A DNA stretch of 32,640 bases from Reyranella sp. CPCC 100927 (GTDB taxonomy: Bacteria; Pseudomonadota; Alphaproteobacteria; Reyranellales; Reyranellaceae), in NCBI RefSeq assembly GCF_007859315.1, contig NZ_VOHA01000042.1, forward strand, positions 1 through 32,640, written 5' to 3'. The translations under genes and the position numbers were made by a program. The notes under the pieces were generated by a model. It saw nothing but the letters and a program-made list of their open reading frames with translations. It did no database searches and was not told where the DNA came from. Below, piece after piece: positions 7,955-15,198 of this stretch. Within the stretch, counting starts at the first letter, position 1, and the number at the start of each line of letters is the position of its first letter.

Positions 7955-8755
7955 ATGAGTGAACCTTCCGTGAACGCCGAAAATTCCCCCGCTCACCTGG
8001 AAACGCTCTCCGACACCGATTGGTGGTATGTCCGCGCCGCGCGCGGTGGCGCCGGCCTGGTGATCGCTGAACCCTGGCAATCGGTCTTTGCGCCGCTGGT
8101 TGCCCCCGCGCCGTCCCTGGTGATCGGCCAGATCGGCCAGTCGCTCGACGGTCGCATCGCCACCCCAAGCGGCCACTCCCACTACATCAACGGTCCCGCG
8201 GCCATCGTCCATCTGCACCGCTTGCGCGCGCTCGTTGACGGGGTGATCGTCGGTATCGGTACGGTGACCGCCGACGATCCGCAACTGACGGTGCGGCAGA
8301 TTGCCGGCCCCAGCCCGGCGCGGGTCGTCATCGATCCGCACGGCCGTCTGCCGCGCAGCGCCAGGCTCCTGACCGCCGACGGCTGCCGCCGCGTCGTCGT
8401 GACGCGACCGGGCACGACCATCGACCTGCCTGGCGATGTCGAAAGGCTCAGCATCGAGGCTGATGCAGCCGGTGCGTTGGCGCCGGCAGCGATCGTGCAG
8501 GCGCTGGCCGCAATCGGCCTGCGTCGCGTGCTGGTCGAAGGGGGTGCGTTCACGCTCTCGCGGTTCCTGGCCGCGGGTTGTCTGCATCGACTGCATATCC
8601 TCATGGCGCCGTTGATTATTGGCGCCGGTCCGACCGGTCTGTCCCTGCCGGCTATTGACCGGTTGGACCAGGCCTTGCGTCCCGCCATGCGCATCTGGCG
8701 ATTGGGTCAGGATGTGCTGTTCGATGTTGATCTCGGTGCAGGCGTCAACGGGTAG
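7955..8755 (+). CDS. RibD C-terminal-type pyrimidine reductase, no deaminase domain
   Basis: A 266-aa protein whose body is the RibD_C/dihydrofolate-reductase-like fold that reduces the ribosyl side chain of the GTP cyclohydrolase II product with NADPH. The blocks GQIGQSLDGRIA, VDGVIVGIGTVTADDPQL and VLVEGGAFTLSRFL are typical. In most bacteria this domain is fused behind a zinc deaminase; here the first 55 residues carry no deaminase motif, only a WWYVRAARGG segment I do not recognise. Free-standing reductases act before deamination in archaea and fungi. The gene is divergent from ribA and its last 11 bp overlap the end of the convergent methyltransferase gene. An accessory pathway rather than core riboflavin synthesis is inferred. 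Confidence 0.87.
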   Translation: MSEPSVNAENSPAHLETLSDTDWWYVRAARGGAGLVIAEPWQSVFAPLVAPAPSLVIGQIGQSLDGRIATPSGHSHYINGPAAIVHLHRLRALVDGVIVGIGTVTADDPQLTVRQIAGPSPARVVIDPHGRLPRSARLLTADGCRRVVVTRPGTTIDLPGDVERLSIEADAAGALAPAAIVQALAAIGLRRVLVEGGAFTLSRFLAAGCLHRLHILMAPLIIGAGPTGLSLPAIDRLDQALRPAMRIWRLGQDVLFDVDLGAGVNG

Positions 8756-9563
8756 GCAGGGCCCAGATGTCGACATGCCCGACGGTGATGCGCGCGCGCC
8801 CGGCTTGAACCGCCTCAAGCCGTCGCTCCCGCCAGCGGTCGAGGTCATGCCGGTCGAGCACATCCTGTTCGGACGCCGCCTGGTGCCAGCCCTTCACCAG
8901 TTCCGCCTGCAGGCCGGCCTCATGGCCGCCCAGCATCCAGTCGGCCGTCGCATGATGGACAGTGAAGTCATGCGCTGCCAGGCATTCGATCAGCCGGGCC
9001 GCGGCCAGCGGCCCGAGCGCGCCACCAAAGCCCTTGTCGCGTTCCTGGTGGGCATTGAAGGCACGCCAGACCTGCGAGTCGAACGGGTCGGCCGGCTCCC
9101 AGGCGATGCGGCCATCGTAGGTCAGCGTCGCATAGATCGGTCGCCGGTGGACATCGGCGGCCGTGGCCATGCGCTCGAGCCATGCGCTCGACGTCAGGTC
9201 CAGGAAGGCCGATAGGGTCACCAGATCCGCCGGCAGCGCCATCACGACTTCGAGATCGCTCTGCACATCGGCGGGGTGCGCCTGCCAGGCGATCGCCTGT
9301 GTCACCGGCAGCCGGCCGTCACAGCGCTGTTCGATCGCGGCCAGCAGGTCCGGATCGCGATCGACCAGGCGCCAGTGCTGCCGCGCCGGCAGATGCGGGG
9401 CGAGGACGCGCAGCGTGGCGCCGGTGCCGCAGCCGAGGTCGGTGACGGCGATCTGCGTGCGATCCCTGAAGTGGCGCGCGACCGCCGCCATCAGGTCGGC
9501 ATTGCGGGCGCGCCGGTCGGCCGGCTCGCGCAGGTCGAGCCACACGGCGGCGAACGCGCTCAT
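8745..9563 (-). CDS. Class I SAM-dependent methyltransferase
   Basis: A 272-aa Rossmann-fold methyltransferase. Motif I is VTDLGCGTGATLR near residues 40-52, followed by an acidic strand (RLVDRDPD) for the SAM ribose. The ATG at 9563 overlaps the TGA of the glycosyltransferase gene in an ATGA arrangement, so translation is coupled and the gene belongs to the leftward dehydrogenase-PTPS-glycosyltransferase operon. No subfamily-specific residues reveal the acceptor; from context it could be a sugar hydroxyl or a pteridine/pyrimidine nitrogen. Its end overlaps the convergent RibD-type reductase by 11 bp. Confidence 0.82.
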   Translation of the reverse strand: MSAFAAVWLDLREPADRRARNADLMAAVARHFRDRTQIAVTDLGCGTGATLRVLAPHLPARQHWRLVDRDPDLLAAIEQRCDGRLPVTQAIAWQAHPADVQSDLEVVMALPADLVTLSAFLDLTSSAWLERMATAADVHRRPIYATLTYDGRIAWEPADPFDSQVWRAFNAHQERDKGFGGALGPLAAARLIECLAAHDFTVHHATADWMLGGHEAGLQAELVKGWHQAASEQDVLDRHDLDRWRERRLEAVQAGRARITVGHVDIWALPTR

Positions 9564-10633
9564 GCCTGTGCTGCCACGAGTGCGGTGGCGAACGCGGCGG
9601 CCGCGTCCGGCCATCGCGGCAGGCGGGAGGCTGCCTGCCGCGCCGCCTCGGCCAGGCGATCGCGCGCGGCGGCATCGCTCAGCAGCCGGCGCAGGGCGGC
9701 GGCCAGCGCCGGAATGTCCTCGGGCGGTACGAGCAGAGCAGCACTCTCGGGAGCCGCCTCGGCAATCGCACCGGCCGTGGTGCCGATCACCGGCAGGCCC
9801 TGCGCGATCGCCTCGGCATAGACCATGCCGTAGCCCTCGTAGCGCGAGGCGAGGACGAACAGGTCGGCGGCACGATAGTGCTGTTGCATTGCGCTGGGCG
9901 GCACGGCGCCGACGAGCGTGATGCGGTCACCGAGGCCGGCGTCGGTGATCTGGTGGTGCAGGGCGGCCGCGGTCGACGGATCGCGCGTTGCGTCGCCAAC
10001 GATGTCGAGCCGCCACGGCAGATCCTGCAACATCGCCAGCGCCGCGATCAGCAGATCATGCCCTTTGCGCGGCACCAATGTGCCGACGCTCAGCAGTCTG
10101 ACCTCTCCTCGCCGGGGAGACGTCGGTACGGCCCGCGCGCGAGGCGGCGTTGGATCGGTGCCCGGCGGCGCGATGGTGATGTGCCCCTGCGGAACACCGT
10201 AGTCGGCCGTCAGTACCGCGGCCGTGGCGCGGCTGGTCACGATCACGCGCCTGGCGGCCGCCAGGGCCGCGCGCTCACTGGCACGAAGGGTGTCGGCGCG
10301 GGCCGGCGTGATGCCGGACTCGAGTGCCAGCGGATGATGCACCAGCGCCACCAGAGGCCGCGCGGCACCGAGATGGCGGCCGATATCGGGCAGGGCGCCC
10401 AGCGCCAGGCCGTCGACGATGATGGGGATTCCCGCGGGCATCTCTGCCAGCGTGCGATAGGTCGCGGCCAGGATCGCCGGGTCGGGCAGGGGAAACTGGC
10501 CGCTCAGCGCCACGTGCCGCATGTCCCAGCCGAGCTGGCGCAATTCGTCCATGATGCGCCGATCGTAGGCATAGCCGCCGGTCGGCGTATCGATATCGCC
10601 GGGGATGGCGAAGATCGCGCGCCGCTCAGCCAA
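9560..10633 (-). CDS. GT4-family glycosyltransferase
   Basis: A 357-aa GT-B fold retaining glycosyltransferase of family 4. The C-terminal nucleotide-sugar half shows LLSVGTLVPRKGHDLL and the EX7E motif in EGYGMVYAEAIAQGLPVIGT. The N-terminal half opens with a GGYAYDRRIMDEL glycine loop typical of the acceptor domain. No ATG or GTG fits the start: the family-like sequence begins at TTG 10633, which overlaps the upstream gene's TGA and has GAGG a few bases before, so I propose a TTG start. It is coupled to the downstream methyltransferase by ATGA. A segment reading TSPRRGEVR, encoded at about 10102-10120 by a palindrome, looks like an insertion into the linker between domains. Acceptor and donor are unknown; context suggests a pteridine-like acceptor. 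Confidence 0.85.
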   Translation of the reverse strand: MAERRAIFAIPGDIDTPTGGYAYDRRIMDELRQLGWDMRHVALSGQFPLPDPAILAATYRTLAEMPAGIPIIVDGLALGALPDIGRHLGAARPLVALVHHPLALESGITPARADTLRASERAALAAARRVIVTSRATAAVLTADYGVPQGHITIAPPGTDPTPPRARAVPTSPRRGEVRLLSVGTLVPRKGHDLLIAALAMLQDLPWRLDIVGDATRDPSTAAALHHQITDAGLGDRITLVGAVPPSAMQQHYRAADLFVLASRYEGYGMVYAEAIAQGLPVIGTTAGAIAEAAPESAALLVPPEDIPALAAALRRLLSDAAARDRLAEAARQAASRLPRWPDAAAAFATALVAAQA

Positions 10634-11027
10634 GCGGCGCCTCGTACCACCCGCGCGCGACGTGCGACTCCGACAGGGTGACGCGCAGGATATCGATCTC
10701 CGACGCCGGCCGACCGAGCTTGCCGGCGCGGGCGCCGTCGGCGATGCGGTCATGGATGTAGCGGGCGAGGAACTCGGTGGTGGTGTTCTTGCCGGCGAAA
10801 TCCGGCATCTCGTCGAGATTGCGATAGTTCAACGGCTCCAGTACCTCGCGCAGGACCGTGATGGCGCGACCGATATCGACCACCAGTCCCGCGGCATCGA
10901 GATCGCGGGTCAGGAAGGCCGCGTCGACCACGAAGGTGGCGCCGTGCATGCGCTGGGCCGGGCCGAAGATCTCACCCCGGAAACTGTGTGCCACCATGAT
11001 GTGGTCGCGAACTTCGACGGCGAACAT
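10626..11027 (-). CDS. PTPS/QueD-fold protein with altered active site
   Basis: A 133-aa member of the 6-pyruvoyl-tetrahydropterin synthase/6-carboxytetrahydropterin synthase (QueD) family, recognisable from AHSFRG, VDIGRAITVL and the NTTTEFLARYI block. Start ATG 11027 has GAGGAG upstream. Compared by eye with QueD, H14 and H28 keep two zinc ligands, but the HGH motif is HGA, the catalytic Cys four residues before it is A24, and the LDHHYLN Asp-His pair reads LNYRNLD (N67, Y68). The substrate-anchoring Glu is kept as E120. It is therefore probably not a normal PTPS or QueD. It lies 26 bp after the MDR dehydrogenase gene and overlaps the glycosyltransferase start, placing it in the same operon. 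Confidence 0.85.
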   Translation of the reverse strand: MFAVEVRDHIMVAHSFRGEIFGPAQRMHGATFVVDAAFLTRDLDAAGLVVDIGRAITVLREVLEPLNYRNLDEMPDFAGKNTTTEFLARYIHDRIADGARAGKLGRPASEIDILRVTLSESHVARGWYEAPLG

Positions 11028-11053
11028 GACGGCACTCCTCGATACTGATGCGT

Positions 11054-12046
11054 TCAGGAATAGGCCACGACCTGGCACAGCGCAGCGCCATCCGGTCCCA
11101 GCAGTGACGGCAAGGCGGCGGGCAGGTCCTCGAACGGCACGTCCGGTTCGAGCAGCACGTCCAGTCGCGGATCCCTCAGCAGCGCCAGTGCCGCCGAGAG
11201 ACGGCGCCGATGCGGCCAGCGTGCCCGCATCGCGGGTGCCACGCGGCCGACCTGGCTTGCCACCAGGCGCAGCCTTCGGCTGTGGAAAGCACCGCCGAGG
11301 GAAACACTGGCCGCGCGATCGCCGTACCAGCTCAACTCGACGATGGTGGTTTCATCGCCGGCGGCGGCCAATGCCGTCGCCAGGCCTTCGGGCGTGGCGC
11401 TGGCATGAAACACCAGATCGCACTCGGCTGGTGCCGCGTCCGGTGCCGCGAAGCCGACACCCAGGGCGGCGGCAAGCGCCGCGCGTTCCGGGCGGATGTC
11501 GACCAGGGTGACCTGCGCGCCCGCGACATGGCCTGCCAGCCAGGCGACCAGGGCGCCGACCGTGCCGGCGCCGATCACCGCGACACGGCTGCCCGGCAGG
11601 ACAGCGGCATCCCAGAGCGCGTTCAGCGCGGTTTCCATGTTGGCGGCGAGCACCGCGCGGCGCGGCGGCACGTCCGCAGGCAGCGCGACCACGGCGTCGA
11701 CCGGCACGACGAAGGCGCTCTGATGGGGGTGGAGCGCGAAGACCGCGCGGCCCAGCAGGTCGCCGGGGCCGGCTGTGACGGTGCCGACAGCGGCATAACC
11801 GTACTTCACCGGAAACGGAAAGGCACCGGCCTGGAACGGCGCGCGCATGCGGTCGTGCTCGGACGTGGGCACGACGCCCCGGAAGACGAGGCTCTCGGTG
11901 CCGCGGCTCAGTGCCGAATAGCGCGTCTGGACCAGCACCTCGCCCGGGCCGGGCGCGGCTGGCGCTTCGTCGCGCAGGACCGCCTGCCCGGGTGCGACAT
12001 ACCACAGCGCGCGGGTCACAGCGCCGTGTTCCGGCGCTCGGTCCAT
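11054..12046 (-). CDS. MDR-family (zinc-type) dehydrogenase
   Basis: A 330-aa medium-chain dehydrogenase/reductase. The N-terminal GroES-like domain has YSALSRGTESLVF and an FPVKYGYAAVG strand; the Rossmann half has VAVIGAGTVGALVAWL and an acidic VDIRPE end, suggesting NAD(H). The catalytic-zinc Cys expected near the SRGTES segment is Ser, and the four-Cys structural-zinc loop is absent, so zinc dependence is doubtful. The layout recalls BchC-like dehydrogenases. ATG 12046 is chosen because residues upstream lack family character and run into the divergent OpgH start region (78 bp between the two genes). It is the first gene of the leftward operon feeding the PTPS homologue, glycosyltransferase and methyltransferase. 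Confidence 0.82.
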   Translation of the reverse strand: MDRAPEHGAVTRALWYVAPGQAVLRDEAPAAPGPGEVLVQTRYSALSRGTESLVFRGVVPTSEHDRMRAPFQAGAFPFPVKYGYAAVGTVTAGPGDLLGRAVFALHPHQSAFVVPVDAVVALPADVPPRRAVLAANMETALNALWDAAVLPGSRVAVIGAGTVGALVAWLAGHVAGAQVTLVDIRPERAALAAALGVGFAAPDAAPAECDLVFHASATPEGLATALAAAGDETTIVELSWYGDRAASVSLGGAFHSRRLRLVASQVGRVAPAMRARWPHRRRLSAALALLRDPRLDVLLEPDVPFEDLPAALPSLLGPDGAALCQVVAYS

Positions 12047-12124
12047 TGCTTCGACGCTGCTGCCAAGGCTAGCCTCTTCGACGATCGAGAACGAGCAACG
12101 GGCGCCCATCACCATGATATCGCA

Positions 12125-13906
12125 ATGACCGGTCCTGTGATTCAGCCGCACTGCGACCCGGTCGATATGCCACAGAAGATGGCCTGGCGCCGCATCGTTT
12201 TCGCCCTGCTGGTCACCGCCAGCGTGGCGGCCATGCTGGGCCTGATGGCCTACACGTTGGGCGCCGGCGGCCTCGACATCGTCGATGGGCTGATGCTGGC
12301 GTGCTTTGCCGTGACCCTGCCGTGGTCGGTCATCGGCTTCTGGAACGCGGTGATCGGGTTCGCGCTGATGCGCTTCACCGGCGATCCCCTGGCCAGGGTG
12401 GCATCGTGGGCAGGACACGATCGACGGGATGCGGCGATCACGGGGCACACCGCCATCCTAGTCTGCACGCGCAACGAAGAAGCCGCGCGCCTGCGCCGCA
12501 ACCTCGTCGAGATGATCGCCGGCCTGATCGCGTCCGGCGCCGCCCCGCACCTGCATGTTTTCCTGCTGAGCGATACCGACCGGCCCGACATCGCGGCGGC
12601 CGAGGCCGAGATGGCGACCGAACTCGAAGCGCGGTTCGGCGCAACGCTGCCGATCACGTATCGCCGCCGGTCGACCAACCCGGGCTTCAAGGCGGGCAAC
12701 ATCCGCGACTTCTGCGAGCGTTGGGGCACCGGGTTCACGTTCGCGCTGGTCCTCGATGCCGACAGCGTCATGAGCCCGGCAGCGATCTTGCGGCTGATCC
12801 GGGTGATCTCGGCCAACCCGCGGCTGGGGATCGTACAGAGCCTGGTCGTCGGTCGGCCAAGTCTCAGCCCGTTCGCCCGCGTCTTCCAGTTCGGCATGCG
12901 CCTGGGCATGCGGTCCTATACGCTGGGCAGCGCCTTCTGGCAGGGCGATTGCGGACCCTATTGGGGCCACAACGCCATCATTCGCCTGAAGCCGTTCATC
13001 GACCACTGCGTCCTGCCGGTACTGCCCGGTGATGGTCCGCTGTCCGGCCACATCCTGAGTCACGACCAGGTCGAAGCGGTCCTGATGCGACGGGCCGGCT
13101 ATGACGTTCGCGTTCTGCCGGACGAAGACGGGTCATGGGAAGAGAATCCGCCGACCCTGCTGGAGTTCATCCGCCGCGACCTGCGCTGGTGCCAGGGCAA
13201 CATGCAGTACTGGCGGCTGCTCACCCTGCCGGGCCTGCGCGCGGTCAGCCGCTGCCAGCTCGCGCTGGCGATCCTGATGTTCATCGGATCACCGGCGTGG
13301 ATGTTGCTCGTGGCGCTGGCGACGTTCCGCGGCCTGCTGATCGAGACGCCAGGCCCGGTATTCCGGCCGGAGACCGGCCTGCTGCTGTTCTTCCTGGCGA
13401 TGGGCATGACGTTCGCACCCAAGATCGCGAGCATCCTCGACATCCTGGTGCGCCCCGGTGCCGCGGCGGGCTTTGGCGGCGCGCTGCGCTTTCTCGCCAG
13501 CGCGGTGCTGGAAACGCTGTTCTTCGTGATCCTGGCGCCGATCATGGCCGTGGCGCACACCGTGTTCCTCGGCGGCCTGGCAGTCGGCCGGGCCATCGGC
13601 TGGACGGCGCCGGTGCGCGAGGATCATCGCGTGACGCTGGGTGCGGCGGCGCAGCGCCTGTGGGTCCAGACGCTCGCCGGCCTCGGGCTGCTGGCGTGGT
13701 TCGCCATCATGGCGCCCGGTGCGCTGGGTTATGGGATCCCGTTCTTCGCGCCGTTGGTGCTCGCCATTCCCTTTGCGATGCTGAGCGCGCGGCCCGAGGT
13801 CGGCGCGGTCCTGCGGCGGCTGGGACTTGCCACCATCCCCGAGGAAGTGGCGCCGCCCGCCGCGTGGACGCTGCTCGGCACGGCCGATGCCACGGATGGA
13901 GCCTGA
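12125..13906 (+). CDS. opgH: Glucans biosynthesis glucosyltransferase, OpgH/MdoH type
   Basis: A 593-aa inner-membrane GT2 enzyme that makes the beta-glucan backbone of osmoregulated periplasmic glucans from UDP-glucose. Two N-terminal membrane helices (about residues 23-82) precede the cytosolic catalytic domain: ILVCTRNEE, NPGFKAGNIRDF (an OpgH hallmark), DADSVMSP at 211-218, a SHDQVEAVLMRRAG block and the RRDLRWCQGNMQYW product-binding motif. Several membrane helices follow to the C-terminus. E. coli OpgH is about 847 aa with a longer N-terminus; the short form is common in alphaproteobacteria. No opgG lies beside it; a FkbM methyltransferase begins 6 bp after its stop instead. Confidence 0.9.
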   Translation: MTGPVIQPHCDPVDMPQKMAWRRIVFALLVTASVAAMLGLMAYTLGAGGLDIVDGLMLACFAVTLPWSVIGFWNAVIGFALMRFTGDPLARVASWAGHDRRDAAITGHTAILVCTRNEEAARLRRNLVEMIAGLIASGAAPHLHVFLLSDTDRPDIAAAEAEMATELEARFGATLPITYRRRSTNPGFKAGNIRDFCERWGTGFTFALVLDADSVMSPAAILRLIRVISANPRLGIVQSLVVGRPSLSPFARVFQFGMRLGMRSYTLGSAFWQGDCGPYWGHNAIIRLKPFIDHCVLPVLPGDGPLSGHILSHDQVEAVLMRRAGYDVRVLPDEDGSWEENPPTLLEFIRRDLRWCQGNMQYWRLLTLPGLRAVSRCQLALAILMFIGSPAWMLLVALATFRGLLIETPGPVFRPETGLLLFFLAMGMTFAPKIASILDILVRPGAAAGFGGALRFLASAVLETLFFVILAPIMAVAHTVFLGGLAVGRAIGWTAPVREDHRVTLGAAAQRLWVQTLAGLGLLAWFAIMAPGALGYGIPFFAPLVLAIPFAMLSARPEVGAVLRRLGLATIPEEVAPPAAWTLLGTADATDGA

Positions 13907-13912
13907 GCGCTC

Positions 13913-14659
13913 ATGCTGACGGCCCTGAAGCAGGCCGCCGCGATCGGCCGTTCGCTCTGGGTCTATCATGGTGATCCGGCGCGCCATCGCCGCATGGGCA
14001 GGCTTTATGCGCGCTTCGTGCGGCCGGGCGATCTGGTTTTCGACATCGGCAGCCATGTTGGCGATCGCATCCGGTGCTTCCGCCGGCTGGGCTGCCGGGT
14101 TGTCGCCCTGGAGCCGCAACCCTCGCTGGTGCGCGTGCTTCGCCTGCTCTATGGCCGCGACGACGGGGTCACGATCCTCGAGGCCGCGGTCGGCGCGCGC
14201 ATCGGCACGCTGGCATTGCACCTCAATCTCGCCAACCCGACCGTGGCCACGGGATCGGCCGGCTTCATCGCCGCCGCCGAGGGCAGCCCGGGCTGGGAGC
14301 GTGAGCGCTGGACGCGCACCGTGGAGGTGACTCTCACCACGCTCGATGCGCTGATTGCGCAGCATGGTACGCCTGCCTTCATCAAGATCGACGTCGAGGG
14401 GCTGGAGGATGCGGTGCTCGACGGGTTGTCCCGCCCGGTGCCGGCGCTGTCCTTCGAGTTCACGACCATCCAGCGCCACGTGGCGCTGGCCTGCCTGCGG
14501 CGGTGCGTGGCGCTGGGGTTCCATCGCTTCAACGCGGCCCTGGGCGAGAGCCAGGTCCTGGTTCACGACGACTGGATCGACGACGAGGCCATGGCGCGCT
14601 GGCTCTGCGCGTTGCCGCACGACGCCAACTCCGGTGACGTCTACGCCGTGCATGCCTGA
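13913..14659 (+). CDS. FkbM-family SAM methyltransferase
   Basis: A 248-aa FkbM-type methyltransferase, a family that O-methylates sugars and polyketides. The SAM site is LVFDIGSHVGD near residues 42-52, followed by VVALEPQPS, and the family hallmark FIKIDVEGLEDAVLDGL lies in the middle. It starts 6 bp after opgH and is very likely cotranslated, so methylation of the glucan or its precursor is a reasonable inference. The extreme C-terminus is ordinary. No membrane segments are seen. Confidence 0.87.
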   Translation: MLTALKQAAAIGRSLWVYHGDPARHRRMGRLYARFVRPGDLVFDIGSHVGDRIRCFRRLGCRVVALEPQPSLVRVLRLLYGRDDGVTILEAAVGARIGTLALHLNLANPTVATGSAGFIAAAEGSPGWERERWTRTVEVTLTTLDALIAQHGTPAFIKIDVEGLEDAVLDGLSRPVPALSFEFTTIQRHVALACLRRCVALGFHRFNAALGESQVLVHDDWIDDEAMARWLCALPHDANSGDVYAVHA

Positions 14660-14705
14660 CAACCACGCCGTAAGGCGGCAGGGCGATCGCATACGGCCCG
14701 CACAA

Positions 14706-14839
14706 CCTCATCCTGAGGAGCCGGCGCAGCCGGCGTCTCGAAGGATGGGCGACAGTCGCGCCGATTCGTTCCAGCTGTTGTCGCACTGTCGTGCGGTAGC
14801 CCGCCCTTCGAGGCACTCGCTGCGCTCGCTCCTCAGGGC
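14706..14839. repeat. Inverted pair of dispersed CCTGAGGAGC-type repeats
   Basis: The left copy at 14706-14750 reads CCTCATCCTGAGGAGC, a short GC stem, then GTCTCGAAGGATGGGC. The right copy at 14803-14839 is a diverged copy in the opposite direction (GCCCTTCGAGGCACTCG to GCTCCTCAGGGC). Each copy is itself partly palindromic. This resembles the short palindromic repeats scattered through many alphaproteobacterial genomes. Confidence 0.75.
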
Positions 14840-14892
14840 TGTCGGCTTCACACATTGTCGCTGCGATTGAACCGCGAGAAACACGATCATTC

Positions 14893-14976
14893 CTGGGAGC
14901 GCGGGCGTCCCGCCCGCTCATGTCGGGCGAAAGCAAAGCTTTCGCCTTGATGCGGGCGGGACGCCCGCGCTCCCAG
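14893..14976. repeat. Nested perfect palindrome
   Basis: A perfect 25-bp inverted repeat (14893-14917 with 14952-14976; arm CTGGGAGCGCGGGCGTCCCG plus CCCGC) encloses a second perfect 9-bp hairpin (14926-14934 with 14938-14946, loop AAA). The whole can form a long branched cruciform or RNA hairpin. It has no reading frame and looks like a small dispersed element, not a terminator. Confidence 0.85.
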
Positions 14977-15198
14977 GGCTCGCTTCGCTCGCAATGACAG
15001 CGTGAATGCGACAGCTCCTTAGGGTGAGGTGGGTGTCATATGCGATTGCCTGCCCGGTGGGGAGGCAATCGCACCGTGCAACCATGGGGCTGAGGCCCAA
15101 GATCGACCCGTCCCGGTTTTTGGCGCATAGTTTTTGACCGCTCCCGTCCTTCACGCTGGAGGCGCAGGCGCGAAGAGAAGGCTTGGGGAGGCGTGAGC

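Larger units (their letters stand above)
14660..15192. other. Long intergenic region filled with repeats
   Basis: A 533-bp stretch with no credible gene. It holds an inverted pair of a dispersed repeat (14706-14839), a nested perfect palindrome (14893-14976) and a trailing CTCGCTTCGCTCGCAATGACA element from about 14979. The part after about 15010 is non-repetitive and includes TTTTTGACC at 15131-15139, a possible -35 element for the CitMHS operon. The region separates the glucan genes from the transport/stress genes. Confidence 0.7.

Noticed and set aside
13289-14692. Long leftward open frame of about 467 codons
   Set aside because: It is antisense to the OpgH and FkbM genes and shows only low-complexity Arg/Gln/His-rich sequence.
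14706-14976. CRISPR-like repeat cluster
   Set aside because: The repeats are palindromic, of different families and not regularly spaced; no cas genes are nearby.
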